64,000 nucleotides of DNA from positions 7,596,501 to 7,660,500 of the forward strand of contig NZ_CP042968.1 of NCBI RefSeq assembly GCF_001693515.2. The letters run 5' to 3'. This document shows positions 51,663 through 63,573 of the stretch, one piece after another. This stretch comes from Bradyrhizobium paxllaeri (GTDB lineage Bacteria; Pseudomonadota; Alphaproteobacteria; Rhizobiales; Xanthobacteraceae). A program made the position numbers and the translations under genes. Position 1 is the first letter of the stretch. Every line of letters begins with the position of its first letter. Under the pieces are notes generated by a model that saw nothing but the letters and a program-made list of their open reading frames with translations, was not told the DNA's origin and ran no database searches.

Positions 51663-52934
51663 TCACCCATACCTCAGCGCTTCGACCGGATCGAGCCGCG
51701 CGGCGCGCCAGGAAGGATAGAGCGTGGCGAGGAATGACAGGATCAACGCCATGGCCACGACGGCGGCGGTCTCGCCAAAATCGATCTCCGCCGGCAGCTT
51801 CGACAGGAAGTAGAGTTTTGGCGGAAACAGCTCGGTATTGGTGACCCAGGACAGGAATTGCCGGATCGCTTCGATATTCAGGCAAACCAGCATGCCGACC
51901 AACAATCCGGTCATCGTGCCGAGCACGCCGATCGCGGCACCTGCGATCAGGAACACCCGCATGATCGAGCCACGCGATGCACCAACGGTGCGCAGAATGG
52001 CGATGTCGCTGCCCTTGTCCTTCACCAGCATGATCAGGCCCGACACGATATTCAGCGCGGCGACCAGCACGATCAAGGTCAGGATCAGGAACATGACATT
52101 GCGTTCGACCTGAAGCGCGGCGAAGAAGGCCGAGGTCCGTCGCCGCCAGTCGACCAGGAACACCGGTCGTCCCGCAGCGTCTGTCACCGGCCTGCGGAAG
52201 CTGTCGACCTTGTCCGGGCTGCCTTCGATGAAAACTTCGATGGCGCTCACGTCATTGCCACGGTTGAAATAGGCCTGCGCCTCGGCGAGCGGCAGAAACA
52301 CCATGACGGAATCGTATTCCGACATGTCGATGCTGAACACCGCCGCAACCTTGTACGGCTTGATACGGGCCGCCGTGCCCTTCGACTTGATGGCTCCATC
52401 GGGCGCAACCAGCGTGATGTTATCGCCGGCACGCAGCGACAATTGATCGGCAAGCCGGCGGCCGATGGCGACCCCCTGCCCCTGATTGAATGCATCCAGC
52501 GAGCCCTGCTGGATGTTGCCGGCGATTGCGGCCAGCTTGTTGAGGTCTTCGGAGCGAATGCCGCGAATGAGGACTCCGGAAGCATTGTGCGCCGACGATG
52601 CCAGGGCCGGCCCGTCCACGACGGGAGCGGCGAGCTTGATGTCTGGAACCCGACTGATGCGTTCGGTGACGTCCTCCCAGTCCGTCAGCGGCGACTCCAG
52701 CGGTTGCACCAGAAGATGGCCGTTCAGGCCGACGATCTTGTCCACCAGCTCCTTGCGAAAGCCGTTCATGACAGCCATCACGATGATCAGTGTTGCAACG
52801 CCGAGCATGATGCCGAGGAAGGAAAAACCGGCGATGACGGAAATGAAGCCTTCCTTGCGCCGCGCCCGCAGGTAGCGCCCGGACACGAGCCATTCGAATG
52901 CCGAGAACGGCAGGGGACGCGGGACCTTTTCCAT
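51663..52934 (-). CDS. LolC/LolE-family lipoprotein-release permease
   Basis: A 423-residue ABC permease of the lipoprotein-releasing LolCDE type. The N-terminal membrane helix FISVIAGFSFLGIMLGVATL and the following MNGFRKELVDKIVGLNGHLL are diagnostic. A large periplasmic domain (about 60-270) precedes three helices and the C-terminal signature LATLYPSWRAARLDPVEALR. The ATG at 52934 gives the standard start MEKVPRPLPFSAFEWLVSGR. No lolD ATPase gene follows, and no proS precedes it, unlike the usual proS-lolC-lolD order, so it may be a second copy using an ATPase from elsewhere. Confidence 0.9.
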   Translation of the reverse strand: MEKVPRPLPFSAFEWLVSGRYLRARRKEGFISVIAGFSFLGIMLGVATLIIVMAVMNGFRKELVDKIVGLNGHLLVQPLESPLTDWEDVTERISRVPDIKLAAPVVDGPALASSAHNASGVLIRGIRSEDLNKLAAIAGNIQQGSLDAFNQGQGVAIGRRLADQLSLRAGDNITLVAPDGAIKSKGTAARIKPYKVAAVFSIDMSEYDSVMVFLPLAEAQAYFNRGNDVSAIEVFIEGSPDKVDSFRRPVTDAAGRPVFLVDWRRRTSAFFAALQVERNVMFLILTLIVLVAALNIVSGLIMLVKDKGSDIAILRTVGASRGSIMRVFLIAGAAIGVLGTMTGLLVGMLVCLNIEAIRQFLSWVTNTELFPPKLYFLSKLPAEIDFGETAAVVAMALILSFLATLYPSWRAARLDPVEALRYG

Positions 52935-53116
52935 GGTCCATTCATAGCGCGTTTTCAGGACGATTCGAGCGCTCGCCTCAAAGATTGATCTTCGACCACC
53001 GCCATATTCCCGCCATTTCGGGAGCGGCAGCGAGCGCAACCGGCGCTGCAGGGCAAGCGAACGACAGGACGCACACGTCCGGACGTCGCGTGACCGAAGC
53101 CGATCGCGTCAAACGA

Positions 53117-53147
53117 AGAGGGCCGCAGGCGAACCTGCGGCCCTCTC
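53117..53147 (-). terminator. Terminator after small exported protein
   Basis: AGGGCCGCAGG pairs with CCTGCGGCCCT around a 4-6 base loop. On the minus strand TCTTCGTTT follows. It sits directly beyond the stop of the 53165 gene. Confidence 0.6.
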
Positions 53148-53164
53148 TCCTGGAAGGGTCTGTC

Positions 53165-53386
53165 TTAGTTGCTTGTGCAGACCTTCATCGTTTTCATGCC
53201 GGTTTCGGCCTCCGTCCTGGTCTTGAACGTGCCGTTGTCGACGATGGTGGTGGTCGGCTTGGTATCGACCACCGTGCATTTCCTGGTGGCGGCGTCGCGC
53301 ACCACGTAGAACTCGACGGCAACCGCGCCTCCGGCGACCGCCGATGCGGCAAGGGCTATCGTTCCGATCATCAGAAATTTCTTCAG
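53165..53386 (-). CDS. Small exported protein, possible CTG start
   Basis: A short exported protein (about 68-73 residues) with a signal peptide (MIGTIALAASAVAGGAVA) and a beta-strand-rich mature part with two Cys (RKCTVVDTKPTTTIVDNG, MKVCTSN). The well-placed GAGGA is 8 bases before a CTG at 53386 (reading LKKFLMIG), whereas the first ATG (53371) is too far from it. Related proteins in this group commonly begin MKK, so CTG may be the true start. Function unknown; it may be envelope-associated. Confidence 0.6.
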   Translation of the reverse strand: MKKFLMIGTIALAASAVAGGAVAVEFYVVRDAATRKCTVVDTKPTTTIVDNGTFKTRTEAETGMKTMKVCTSN

Positions 53387-53495
53387 GGCGTCTTCCTCGG
53401 GATCCTCCAGTGATGCAACCGGCAACGCGCCAGGAAACCGCTTGTTCCTATTTTTCCCGGATGCTCGGACGAGACCAGGGTGAGGCAGCGGCGGA

Positions 53496-53708
53496 TTAGT
53501 CCTCCGGGACCCCTTCCAGTCCCTTGAGATATTTGAGCCCCTCGACCGCCAGCAGCTCGGTGTCGGTTTCGCCCGCCTCGCATCGCTGCCGTATGAAGTG
53601 CTGGAGACCCGCACGACGGGCGTCGTTGTCGTCGATACCGCTGTGGATCAGCCGGTAGACGCTCCATGCCCGCTCAAAGGCGGTTGCTGCTATGTCCGGG
53701 CTGTCCAT
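53496..53708 (-). CDS. Small hypothetical protein
   Basis: A 70-residue soluble protein, mostly helical (SPDIAATAFERAWSVYRLIH, ARRAGLQHFIRQRCEAGETD, ELLAVEGLKYLKGLE). The ATG at 53708 is chosen for its strong AAGGAG ribosome-binding site; the longer open frame lacks one. The family is not recognised, but the ordered amphipathic helices look real. Confidence 0.6.
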   Translation of the reverse strand: MDSPDIAATAFERAWSVYRLIHSGIDDNDARRAGLQHFIRQRCEAGETDTELLAVEGLKYLKGLEGVPED

Positions 53709-53900
53709 CCAGCTCTCCTTGGCATTCGTCAGGGACCACATTGCCAATTTTTCCCGTCGGTGACCAAGCCGATTTTGGCGATCCTCATCATGCCGCCGGC
53801 TTTCCGCCGATCGCAGGCCGCGTGATCGTGCCATGGAACAAAGTCGATCCTCAGGAACTTGTGTCTGACATCGCGATCAAGCGATTAGGAGGACTCCTGC

Positions 53901-54137
53901 ATGAGACGTATCGTTCTGATTGGCGCGGCATTGATTGCTTCGCTGGCAATGACCCTGTCCGCGTCCGCCAGAATGGGCATCGCGCCCTTGACCGCCGAAG
54001 ACGGCGCCGTGATCCAGGTCAAGCACGGGCGCGGCCACCACGGCCACAAGCACCGCGGTCGCGGTCATCACTACGGATGGTACAGAGGTCGCGGTCATCA
54101 CAAGTGGCGCCATCATCGTCGCCATCATCATTGGTAG
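53901..54137 (+). CDS. His/Arg/Gly-rich exported protein
   Basis: A 78-residue exported protein. A signal peptide (MRRIVLIGAALIASLAMTLS, ASA) precedes a short acidic stretch and then a tail of HGRGHHGHKHRGRGHH type, with about 18 histidines in the last 40 residues. This should bind divalent metals such as Ni, Cu or Zn in the periplasm. GGAGGA precedes the ATG. It could serve in metal storage or buffering. Confidence 0.7.
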   Translation: MRRIVLIGAALIASLAMTLSASARMGIAPLTAEDGAVIQVKHGRGHHGHKHRGRGHHYGWYRGRGHHKWRHHRRHHHW

Positions 54138-54261
54138 GTCTTCGCTGAATTCGCCTATCGTCATCCCATTGCCCTGACGAAAAGCGAATTCGAGCGGCAC
54201 GAACGGGTCGCGCCCGCGTGGCGCGGCCGGTTCAGCGGTCATCGAACGGTGCAGACGGCGC

Positions 54262-54909
54262 TCAGCCCAATCCCATTTCGACGGCGATCCGGATCAGGTC
54301 CGAGTGGTTCTTGGCGCCGAGCTTCTGCTTGAGCAGCGAGGTGGTGTTGGCCACCGTCTTGTAGGAAATCTCCAGCGCATCGGCGACTTCGACGATCTTG
54401 TCGCCGCGGCCCAATAATCGCAGGATTTCCAGTTCGCGCGCCGTCATTTGCGACGCCGGATTGGCCTTGATCGACGCGCCCGAAAAGGTCACCGCTTCGG
54501 CCAGTTGCGGCGAGATGAAATTGTCTCCCGCGGCCACCTTGCGGACCGCCTTCACCAGCATCCTCGGATCGTCGCCCTTCGCGACATAGCCCTGCGCGCC
54601 CATCTCGATGGCGCGAACCACGAACGCCGGATCGTCATTCATGCTGAACATGATGATCCGGGCATTCGGATCGTCCTTGCGGATGCGCCGCATCAGTTCG
54701 AAACCGGACACATCGGGAAGCTTGATATCGATCACCGTGACATCAGGCTTCCTGGTAACGTAGGCACGGTGGCCGGATTTGGCGTCGGTGGCCTCCTCGA
54801 TCTTCACGGAATTGTCCGACGCAAACAGCGACCGGCAGCCCGACAGGACCACCGGGTGGTCGTCGACGATCAGGACCTTTGTTGCCGATCTGGTGGAATT
54901 TTGCATCAT
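54262..54909 (-). CDS. NarL-family response regulator
   Basis: A 215-residue two-component regulator. The receiver has VLIVDDHPVVLSGCR, phospho-acceptor Asp61 (VTVIDIKLPDVSG) and Lys in GYVAKGDD. The LuxR helix-turn-helix reads MTARELEILRLLGRGDKIVE, then VADALEISYKTVANTTSLLK. It is divergent from the histidine kinase gene across 81 bases, the standard layout of a cognate pair. The target genes are unknown. Confidence 0.92.
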   Translation of the reverse strand: MMQNSTRSATKVLIVDDHPVVLSGCRSLFASDNSVKIEEATDAKSGHRAYVTRKPDVTVIDIKLPDVSGFELMRRIRKDDPNARIIMFSMNDDPAFVVRAIEMGAQGYVAKGDDPRMLVKAVRKVAAGDNFISPQLAEAVTFSGASIKANPASQMTARELEILRLLGRGDKIVEVADALEISYKTVANTTSLLKQKLGAKNHSDLIRIAVEMGLG

Positions 54910-54990
54910 CCATCCCCTTGAGGAATAAATAGGCGGTTGGCGGTATTTGAAAAGAGAAATCTTGGGTTGCGGGAACTTAGAATAGCGAAA

Positions 54991-56343
54991 ATGTGGGAAA
55001 GACTTTCTCTACGAACGCGGTTGCTGCTGCCGCTCGGCTTGACGTTCGTAGCCGCGCTGCTGGCCGGAGCGGTTACGCTCCAGATCTTCACCACAGCGCA
55101 ACTTATGGAGGAAACCGAGCCAGCGGCTCGCTCGGCCAGAGCCGTCGCGGCCGCACTCAACGGGGCACTTCGCACCTCGGCCAATCCGCAGGAAACGCTC
55201 GATGCCTTCGTGCAATCGCTGGGCACCTCCGAAACCATCCGCTTTCGCGGCCTCGGAACCGGCCCCGATGCTCCTCCTCCGGAGGTGCAGGACCCCCAGG
55301 GAAGGGTGCCCGGCTGGTTCATCCGCCTCCTCGTCATACCCGAATTCAGAGCCACCTTCCCGGTGACGATCGAGGGCAAGCAGGTCGGCAACATCGTGTT
55401 TGTGCCCGACATGTCCGCCGACATCCATGAAAAATGGATCGGATTTCTGGCGATCGCCTGCTCCGGAATTGGCCTGATGCTGCTGACGGGGGTCATTGCC
55501 CACTTCACCGCGCGCTCCGCCCAGAGGCCGCTGCAAAATCTCGGTGACGGCCTGACCCGCATGCGAATGGGCGATTACGATCAGCTCATTCCTCCGGCTG
55601 GCCCGCCCGAAATCCGCAGGAGCGCGCAGGAAGCCAACGAACTCGCCCGCACCCTGCATCGCCTCAGCCAGGATAATCGCAGCCTGCTGCGCCGAATCGT
55701 GTCGCTGCAGGATGACGAGCGACAGGACATGGCACGCGAGCTTCACGACGAACTCGGCCCTCTGTTGTTCGGTATCCGCGCCAACACCGTGGTGCTGCTG
55801 GAATCGATTCCCTCCGGAGAGGCCGGGTTGAGGAGCGCGGCCGAAGGAATCCTGCAGTCCGTCGAAACATTGCAGCAGGCGAACCGCCGTATCCTCGATC
55901 GGCTGCGGCCGCTCTACATTCAGGAGCTTGGGCTGGAGAGGAGCATCCACACGCTGTTGCAGAACGCGAAAGCGCAGGCGCCCGATCTCAAGGTGACCTC
56001 GGAGATCGATGCGACACTGAACGAAGTCGACGGCCCGCTGTTGCAGACGGTCTATCGCGTGATCCAGGAAGCGGTGACGAACGTGCTTCGCCACGCCAAG
56101 GCGAGCGCGATGCACGTCGCAGCGAGAATCGCCGATCGCGAAGTGATCGTGGAAATCTCCGACGACGGCGTAGGCTTCCCGGCGGATCGGATGTTCGGCC
56201 GCGGATTGACCGGAATGCTGGAGCGTGTTCGGGCGCTGAGCGGGACGCTCGAACTCTTGCGCGAGGCGGGGCGCACCTGTGTTCGTTGTCGGCTTCCGGC
56301 GGGCGACGCCGCTTCCAATGCGCGCGATGCAAAGCAGGCCTGA
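54991..56343 (+). CDS. Sensor histidine kinase, NarX/UhpB type
   Basis: A 450-residue membrane kinase of the HisKA_3 class. N-terminal helix TRLLLPLGLTFVAALLAGAV, periplasmic sensor (about 35-150), second helix GFLAIACSGIGLMLLTGVIA, HAMP (QNLGDGLTRMRMGDYDQLIP), then the H-box DDERQDMARELHDELGPLLF with His252 and a HATPase domain (VIVEISDDGVGFPADRMFGR, GLTGMLERVRALSG). The start at 54991 avoids an open but non-typical upstream extension. It should phosphorylate the divergent NarL-type regulator. The signal is unknown. Confidence 0.92.
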   Translation: MWERLSLRTRLLLPLGLTFVAALLAGAVTLQIFTTAQLMEETEPAARSARAVAAALNGALRTSANPQETLDAFVQSLGTSETIRFRGLGTGPDAPPPEVQDPQGRVPGWFIRLLVIPEFRATFPVTIEGKQVGNIVFVPDMSADIHEKWIGFLAIACSGIGLMLLTGVIAHFTARSAQRPLQNLGDGLTRMRMGDYDQLIPPAGPPEIRRSAQEANELARTLHRLSQDNRSLLRRIVSLQDDERQDMARELHDELGPLLFGIRANTVVLLESIPSGEAGLRSAAEGILQSVETLQQANRRILDRLRPLYIQELGLERSIHTLLQNAKAQAPDLKVTSEIDATLNEVDGPLLQTVYRVIQEAVTNVLRHAKASAMHVAARIADREVIVEISDDGVGFPADRMFGRGLTGMLERVRALSGTLELLREAGRTCVRCRLPAGDAASNARDAKQA

Positions 56344-56401
56344 CGGAAGTTTTCCGGTCAGGCTTGCTTCGGTTGATGTGCTGCAAACAGAGGAACGGGA
56401 A

Positions 56402-56857
56402 CTAGCCGGCGTAGTCCTGCATGCCAGGGGCGGGCTGCTCCAACACCACCGCCGGCAGGCAATGAGTCGCCTGAATTTTTCCATCGCGCGTGAAACTGAA
56501 GGCGATGCGCACCGGCTCTCCTTCGTGACTGAGATAATCGAGGATGACGCCGTCGGCGGTCGGCATGATTTCCTCAAGCCCGAATGCGGTGGGTGCGAGC
56601 GCACCGAGGCGCGGACGCCAATAGGATTCGAGCTCGGCGCGGCCTTCGCTGACCTTGGCCTCACCGCACTGGCATTTGAGCTTTGCGTCGTCGGCATAGA
56701 GGTCGAGCAATGTCGCCAGATCGCGATTCCGGCATGCATCCAGCCAGTCGACCACCAAGGCTATTTCATCGAAACCCTCAGCCAAATTTGCAATCCCATC
56801 CACATCGCTATGACTGCTGCCATGACGATCGTCATGGATAGACATTGAACGGCCCAT
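56402..56857 (-). CDS. SnoaL/NTF2-fold protein
   Basis: A 151-residue NTF2-like protein. LVVDWLDACRNRDLATLLDL, YADDAKLKCQCG, ELESYWRPRLGALAP and GEPVRIAFSFTRDGKIQ trace the usual cone of helices and a curved sheet found in SnoaL-like polyketide cyclases and orphan small-ligand binders. Catalytic residues cannot be assigned. It is tail-to-tail with the histidine kinase. Confidence 0.8.
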   Translation of the reverse strand: MGRSMSIHDDRHGSSHSDVDGIANLAEGFDEIALVVDWLDACRNRDLATLLDLYADDAKLKCQCGEAKVSEGRAELESYWRPRLGALAPTAFGLEEIMPTADGVILDYLSHEGEPVRIAFSFTRDGKIQATHCLPAVVLEQPAPGMQDYAG

Positions 56858-56944
56858 TGTTCGGTACTCTCACTGTGGAACCGCAACGATTGTGCGGATC
56901 AAACCTTCCTACAGGCTAGACCGGGACAATACGGGGGATGGCTA

Positions 56945-57712
56945 TCAGGCGTGGCGCTGGCCACGCCACCACACGCTGAAGGCAATGACGACTGCCAACG
57001 CCAGCGTGAACCAGGTGATGGCGTATTGCAGGTGATCGTCCTTGAGATGCACGGAGAGCGCGCCAGGCTTGGGAATGCCGTTTTCCGGCACGGGCGATTC
57101 CAGATCGATGTAAAACGGCGCGACGGCCTTGCCGCTCTCGCCCCAACCCAGCGCGCGCGCCATCGCCAGATGATCGCGGGTGAACCAAAGTCGTTTTGCA
57201 ACGCTCTCCGCCGGCGTCAGCGCGCCCGCGTTTTCGGGAAAGCGGATGTAGCCGGTGAGCTGCGCAGGATCACCGGTGATCAACCGGCGCACAGCGCGAT
57301 CCTGCTGATTGCGATCCTGCATCGTGTTTTGGACGAAGCCGGCATTAACCACGATGCTGTTGCCGTCAGCCAGTTGCACCGGCAGGAAAGCCCAGGTGCC
57401 GGGGCCCGAGACGTCGTCGCGAACCGCGGAGCCGGCGCTGTAGACCATCGCATCCGGCACGGGCACGTAGGTCGCGGTGAAGCTGACGCGGCGGAATTCG
57501 TCCTTGGCCGGGGTCAGCGAAGGCCATTGCGCCGCCGCCGGCAGGGCTTCGGGCGCGGCCGCCAGGCGCTCGTTGAGCCGTGCGATCAGCGCGTGCTTCT
57601 CGACGCGGCGCTGCAATTGCCAGATACCAAGCCCGCTGAAGGCCGTCACCATCAGCAGCGTGAAAGTGGCAAAGCCGACCACCGCCGGCCGCCGTGACGA
57701 CAACGCGCTCAT
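56945..57712 (-). CDS. surf1: SURF1 cytochrome oxidase assembly protein
   Basis: A 255-residue membrane protein that helps insert haem a into cytochrome oxidase subunit I. One helix lies at each end (VVGFATFTLLMVTAFSGLGI; YAITWFTLALAVVIAFSVWW). Between them are the family motifs GIWQLQRRVEKHALI, SFTATYVP and NAGFVQNTMQDRN. Its ATG overlaps the DUF983 stop (ATGA). It is last in the oxidase cluster, as is typical. Confidence 0.92.
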   Translation of the reverse strand: MSALSSRRPAVVGFATFTLLMVTAFSGLGIWQLQRRVEKHALIARLNERLAAAPEALPAAAQWPSLTPAKDEFRRVSFTATYVPVPDAMVYSAGSAVRDDVSGPGTWAFLPVQLADGNSIVVNAGFVQNTMQDRNQQDRAVRRLITGDPAQLTGYIRFPENAGALTPAESVAKRLWFTRDHLAMARALGWGESGKAVAPFYIDLESPVPENGIPKPGALSVHLKDDHLQYAITWFTLALAVVIAFSVWWRGQRHA

Positions 57713-58095
57713 TTCGGCTCGCGGTCGATCAGCCGGCCGGGCGCGGCCTTGTGATGGAATTGCAGCGCGATCAGAAGCGACTTCATCGAGCGCAACGGCA
57801 GCAGCGTGGTCGCCGCGATCAGCGGCAGCCAGAGCGCTGCATGCAGCCAGAACGGCGGTTGATACTTGACCTCCACGATCAGGGCGGCGGTGACGACGAT
57901 GGCGCCCGCCAGCATGATGATGAAGATCGCGGGTCCGTCGCCGGCATCGATGAAGGCATAGTCGAGCCCGCACGCTTCGCAATTCGGGCGCAGGTCGAGG
58001 AAGCCCGCATAGAGCTTACCCTTGCCGCAGCGCGGGCAGCGGCAGGCGATACCGCGGAGTGCGCTCTGGGTGAGCGTGGGTTGCGTCTGATCCAT
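57709..58095 (-). CDS. DUF983 membrane protein
   Basis: A 128-residue DUF983 protein. It has an N-terminal zinc-ribbon-like pair of Cys motifs (CRCPRCGKGKL; CEACGLDYAF) and two membrane helices (AIFIIMLAGAIVVTAALIVE; ALWLPLIAATTLLPLRSMKS). It is regularly found in oxidase clusters between coxC and surf1 and is presumed to help oxidase biogenesis, but its exact role is not known. Confidence 0.9.
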   Translation of the reverse strand: MDQTQPTLTQSALRGIACRCPRCGKGKLYAGFLDLRPNCEACGLDYAFIDAGDGPAIFIIMLAGAIVVTAALIVEVKYQPPFWLHAALWLPLIAATTLLPLRSMKSLLIALQFHHKAAPGRLIDREPK

Positions 58096-58123
58096 CTATC
58101 TCCTCCCCTCTCCCTTGTCGGAG

Positions 58124-58162
58124 AAGAAAAAGCGAAAGGGGCGGCCTTCCGACCGCCCCTTG
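58124..58162 (-). terminator. Terminator after coxC
   Basis: On the minus strand AAGGGGCGG pairs with CCGCCCCTT across an 8-base loop and TCGCTTTTTCTTC follows. It separates coxC from DUF983-surf1, though read-through is likely as the two sets belong to one cluster. Confidence 0.8.
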
Positions 58163-58180
58163 TAGCACGTCACATCCGTA

Positions 58181-59071
58181 TCAGTGGCCGGCTACGGGCC
58201 CTGCGCCGCGGAACCAGACGTAGATGCAGATGAACAGGAACAGCCACACCACGTCGACGAAGTGCCAGTACCAGGCGGCGAACTCGAAGCCGAGATGCTG
58301 CTTCGGCGTGAAGTGGCCGGCATAGGCGCGGAACAGGCAGACCAGCAGGAACACGGTGCCGACCAGCACGTGGAAGCCGTGGAAGCCGGTCGCCATGAAG
58401 AAGGTCGCGCCGTAGATGTTGCCGGAGAAGCCGAACGCGGCGTGGGCATATTCATAGGCCTGCACACAGGTAAAGGCGGCCCCGAGCAGCACGGTGAGGA
58501 TCAGGCCGTACTTCAGGCCCTGACGGTCGTTCTCGAGCAGCGCATGGTGCGCCCAGGTGACGGTCGTGCCCGAGGTCAGCAGAATCAGCGTGTTGAGGAG
58601 CGGCAGATGCCAGGGGTCGAAGGTCTCGATGCCCTTGGGCGGCCAGGTGCCCGGCACGCTGCAGGCGCCCATCGCGGTGCCCGGACCGCAGCCGAAAATG
58701 GCGTCGCGGGTGGCGTGGACCGCGTCGGCGGGGAACAGCGCGGAATTGAAGAAGGCCCAGAACCAGGCGACGAAGAACATCACCTCGGAGGCGATGAACA
58801 GGATCATGCCGTAGCGGTGGCTGATCTGCACGACGCGGGTGTGGTCGCCCTTGTACTGGGCTTCGCGGATCACGTCGCCCCACCAGCTCGCCATGGTGTA
58901 GAGCACGCCGATGGTGCCGACACCGAAGATGATCGGAGCACCGGCGAACATGTGATGCATCCAGGTGATCGCACCGACCGCCATGATGAAGGCCGAGATC
59001 GAGCCGACGACCGGCCACGGGCTCGGATCGACGAGGTGGTAGTCGTGGTGCTTCGCGTGCGCCGTAGCCAT
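58181..59071 (-). CDS. coxC: Cytochrome c oxidase subunit III
   Basis: A 296-residue subunit III of the aa3-type oxidase, with seven helices that shape oxygen entry and stabilise subunit I. The N-terminus [20 protein letters not shown] is diagnostic, followed by [20 protein letters not shown] with the conserved Glu, and [20 protein letters not shown] near the C-terminus. The ATG at 59071 has a GGAGAGACC upstream. It lies 118 bases after ctaG. Confidence 0.95.
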   Translation of the reverse strand: MATAHAKHHDYHLVDPSPWPVVGSISAFIMAVGAITWMHHMFAGAPIIFGVGTIGVLYTMASWWGDVIREAQYKGDHTRVVQISHRYGMILFIASEVMFFVAWFWAFFNSALFPADAVHATRDAIFGCGPGTAMGACSVPGTWPPKGIETFDPWHLPLLNTLILLTSGTTVTWAHHALLENDRQGLKYGLILTVLLGAAFTCVQAYEYAHAAFGFSGNIYGATFFMATGFHGFHVLVGTVFLLVCLFRAYAGHFTPKQHLGFEFAAWYWHFVDVVWLFLFICIYVWFRGAGPVAGH

Positions 59072-59189
59072 TGCGGTCTCTCCGTTAGATGCGCCGTTCC
59101 CTTCGGCACATATTCGTCTCAAATTTCAAAGCCGACATCCCCAAGATACGGAAGCCGGCGATCACAGGTTTCTCGTCACAAACTTCCCA

Positions 59190-59843
59190 TCACAAACTTC
59201 CCTTGCGCTTGTCGCCTTCGCCGGCCGCCACCGGCTTCGGCGCCGGATCGCGCACGGGATAGAAGGTATAGGATAGCGTGATGGTATTCAGCCCGTCGTT
59301 CTCGCTGTCCTTGGCCAGCGCCGGATCGACATAGAACACCACGGGCATTTCGCGCTTCTCGCCCGGACCCATGGTCTGTTCGGTGAAGCAGAAGCAGTTG
59401 ATCTTCTGGAAATAGGCGCCGACCGTCAGCGGCGCGACGTTGTAGGCCGCAACGCCGGTGGTCGCGCGCGCGGCCTGGTTGGTCACGGTGTAGAATACGG
59501 TGACAACCTCGCCGATCCGGACCTCGATCTCGTTCTGCTCGGGCTCGAACTTCCAGGGCAGGCCGGGACCGACATTGGCGTCGAACCGCACAGAGATCTT
59601 GCGGGCAAGCGGCCCGTCTGACGGCGCCGAGGTCGCAACCTGGGTGGTGCCGTTGAAGCCGGTGGCGCGGCAGAACCAGTCGTAGAAGGGTACGGCGGCG
59701 TAGGAGGCGCCGACCATGAACACCACGACAAATCCGCAGATCGACGCCACCATCGCGTCGCGCGTCAGCGTCCGGCGCGAGGCGATCTTTTCGCCTTTCG
59801 CCCTGCCCTCGCTGATCTGCGGCTCGTTCTGCATCTCAATCAC
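59190..59843 (-). CDS. ctaG: Cytochrome oxidase copper chaperone CtaG/Cox11
   Basis: A 217-residue membrane-anchored copper chaperone that loads the CuB site of subunit I. It has an N-terminal helix ([20 protein letters not shown]), then [18 protein letters not shown] and the copper-binding CFCFTEQ motif. The start is GTG at 59843 overlapping the coxF stop, or ATG at 59834. Neighbours coxF and ctaB confirm the context. Confidence 0.93.
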   Translation of the reverse strand: MIEMQNEPQISEGRAKGEKIASRRTLTRDAMVASICGFVVVFMVGASYAAVPFYDWFCRATGFNGTTQVATSAPSDGPLARKISVRFDANVGPGLPWKFEPEQNEIEVRIGEVVTVFYTVTNQAARATTGVAAYNVAPLTVGAYFQKINCFCFTEQTMGPGEKREMPVVFYVDPALAKDSENDGLNTITLSYTFYPVRDPAPKPVAAGEGDKRKGSL

Positions 59844-60004
59844 ATCGGCCGGACGAGAACAGCCGGCCCCTTGACCATGGTGACTGCGAAGAACAGCACG
59901 ACGAGGACGCCGAGCGCGAGCGCAATGGCGATCGATCGATGACGGCGGCTTCGTTTCTGCGCCTCGGTGAGCACGATTCCATCTGGCTGCTGCTTGTCGT
60001 CCAT
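59840..60004 (-). CDS. coxF: CoxF-type small membrane protein
   Basis: A 54-residue protein with a polar N-terminus ([20 protein letters not shown]) and one membrane helix ([20 protein letters not shown]) ending [10 protein letters not shown]. Size, topology and position between ctaB and ctaG match CoxF of this group, a small component with no fixed role in oxidase assembly. Its TGA overlaps the ctaG start. It is easily missed by length filters. Confidence 0.85.
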   Translation of the reverse strand: MDDKQQPDGIVLTEAQKRSRRHRSIAIALALGVLVVLFFAVTMVKGPAVLVRPM

Positions 60005-60022
60005 GCGCTCGCCATGCGCCCC

Positions 60023-60961
60023 CTACCCGAAGAAAGGCATGACAGCGCGGACGACGACCTCGAGCAGGAGGGTCGCAAACAGCGCGAACAGATAAAGGAT
60101 CGAGAAGGCAAAGAGCCGGCGCGTCGCACGCGCCGCTTGCTTGCCCTCGCGGTGGCGATAGACCTCAATGGCAAGCCACATCATGCCGGCGCCGAGCACC
60201 AGCGAGGTGACGCCGTAGACCGCATCGAAATAGCCGAGCGGCCAGGGCGCGAAAGCGGTCGCAACCAGCACGACGGTGTAAAGCAGGATCTGCAGGCGCG
60301 TCGCGTCGGGACCAGCGACGACCGGCAGCATCGGCACGCCGGCACGGGCGTAGTCGTCGGAACGGAACAGCGCCAGCGCCCAGAAATGCGGCGGGGTCCA
60401 GAAGAAAATAATGAGGAACAGGAGCACCGGCTCCATCGACAGCGAGCCGGTGGCCGCGGCCCACGCCACCACAGGCGGCAGCGCGCCAGCGGCGCCGCCG
60501 ATCACGATGTTCTGCGCGGTCCAGCGCTTCAGCCACATGGTGTAGATCACCACATAGAAGAAGATCGTGAACGCCAATAGGCCGCCCGCCAGCCAGTTGA
60601 CCAGGACGCCGAGCGTCATCACCGAGAAGAACGAAAGCGTCAGGCCGAACGCCATCGCTTCGCCCGCCGTGATGCGGCCGCGTGGGATCGGCCGGTTGGC
60701 GGTACGCGACATCTTCGCATCGATGTCGCCCTCAAGTGCCATGTTCAGCGCGCCCGAGGCGCCGGCCCCGACCGCGATGCACAGGATCGAGGTGAACGCG
60801 ATGATCGGATGGACATGGCCCGGTGCAATGACGAGACCGACCAGCGCGGTGAAGATCACGAGTGACATCACCCGCGGCTTCAACAGCGCGATGTAGTCGC
60901 CGACTTCGGCCTCGGAAATCCGAGGCCGAACATCGATGGCGTTATGGTCGACTACCGACAA
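60023..60961 (-). CDS. ctaB: Protohaem IX farnesyltransferase (haem O synthase)
   Basis: A 312-residue UbiA-family prenyltransferase that adds farnesyl to haem B, making haem O, the precursor of haem A for this oxidase. It has about nine helices. The Asp-rich motif is [20 protein letters not shown], with the family signature DIDxxMxRTxxRP. The second loop is [20 protein letters not shown]. It lies 60 bases after coxA and 18 before coxF. Confidence 0.95.
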   Translation of the reverse strand: MSVVDHNAIDVRPRISEAEVGDYIALLKPRVMSLVIFTALVGLVIAPGHVHPIIAFTSILCIAVGAGASGALNMALEGDIDAKMSRTANRPIPRGRITAGEAMAFGLTLSFFSVMTLGVLVNWLAGGLLAFTIFFYVVIYTMWLKRWTAQNIVIGGAAGALPPVVAWAAATGSLSMEPVLLFLIIFFWTPPHFWALALFRSDDYARAGVPMLPVVAGPDATRLQILLYTVVLVATAFAPWPLGYFDAVYGVTSLVLGAGMMWLAIEVYRHREGKQAARATRRLFAFSILYLFALFATLLLEVVVRAVMPFFG

Positions 60962-61021
60962 GATCTATCTCGCTTCATCAAAGCCGCGGCGCGCAAGCGT
61001 GGCGCGCCGCGAATAACCGTT

Positions 61022-63573
<2,552 letters not shown>

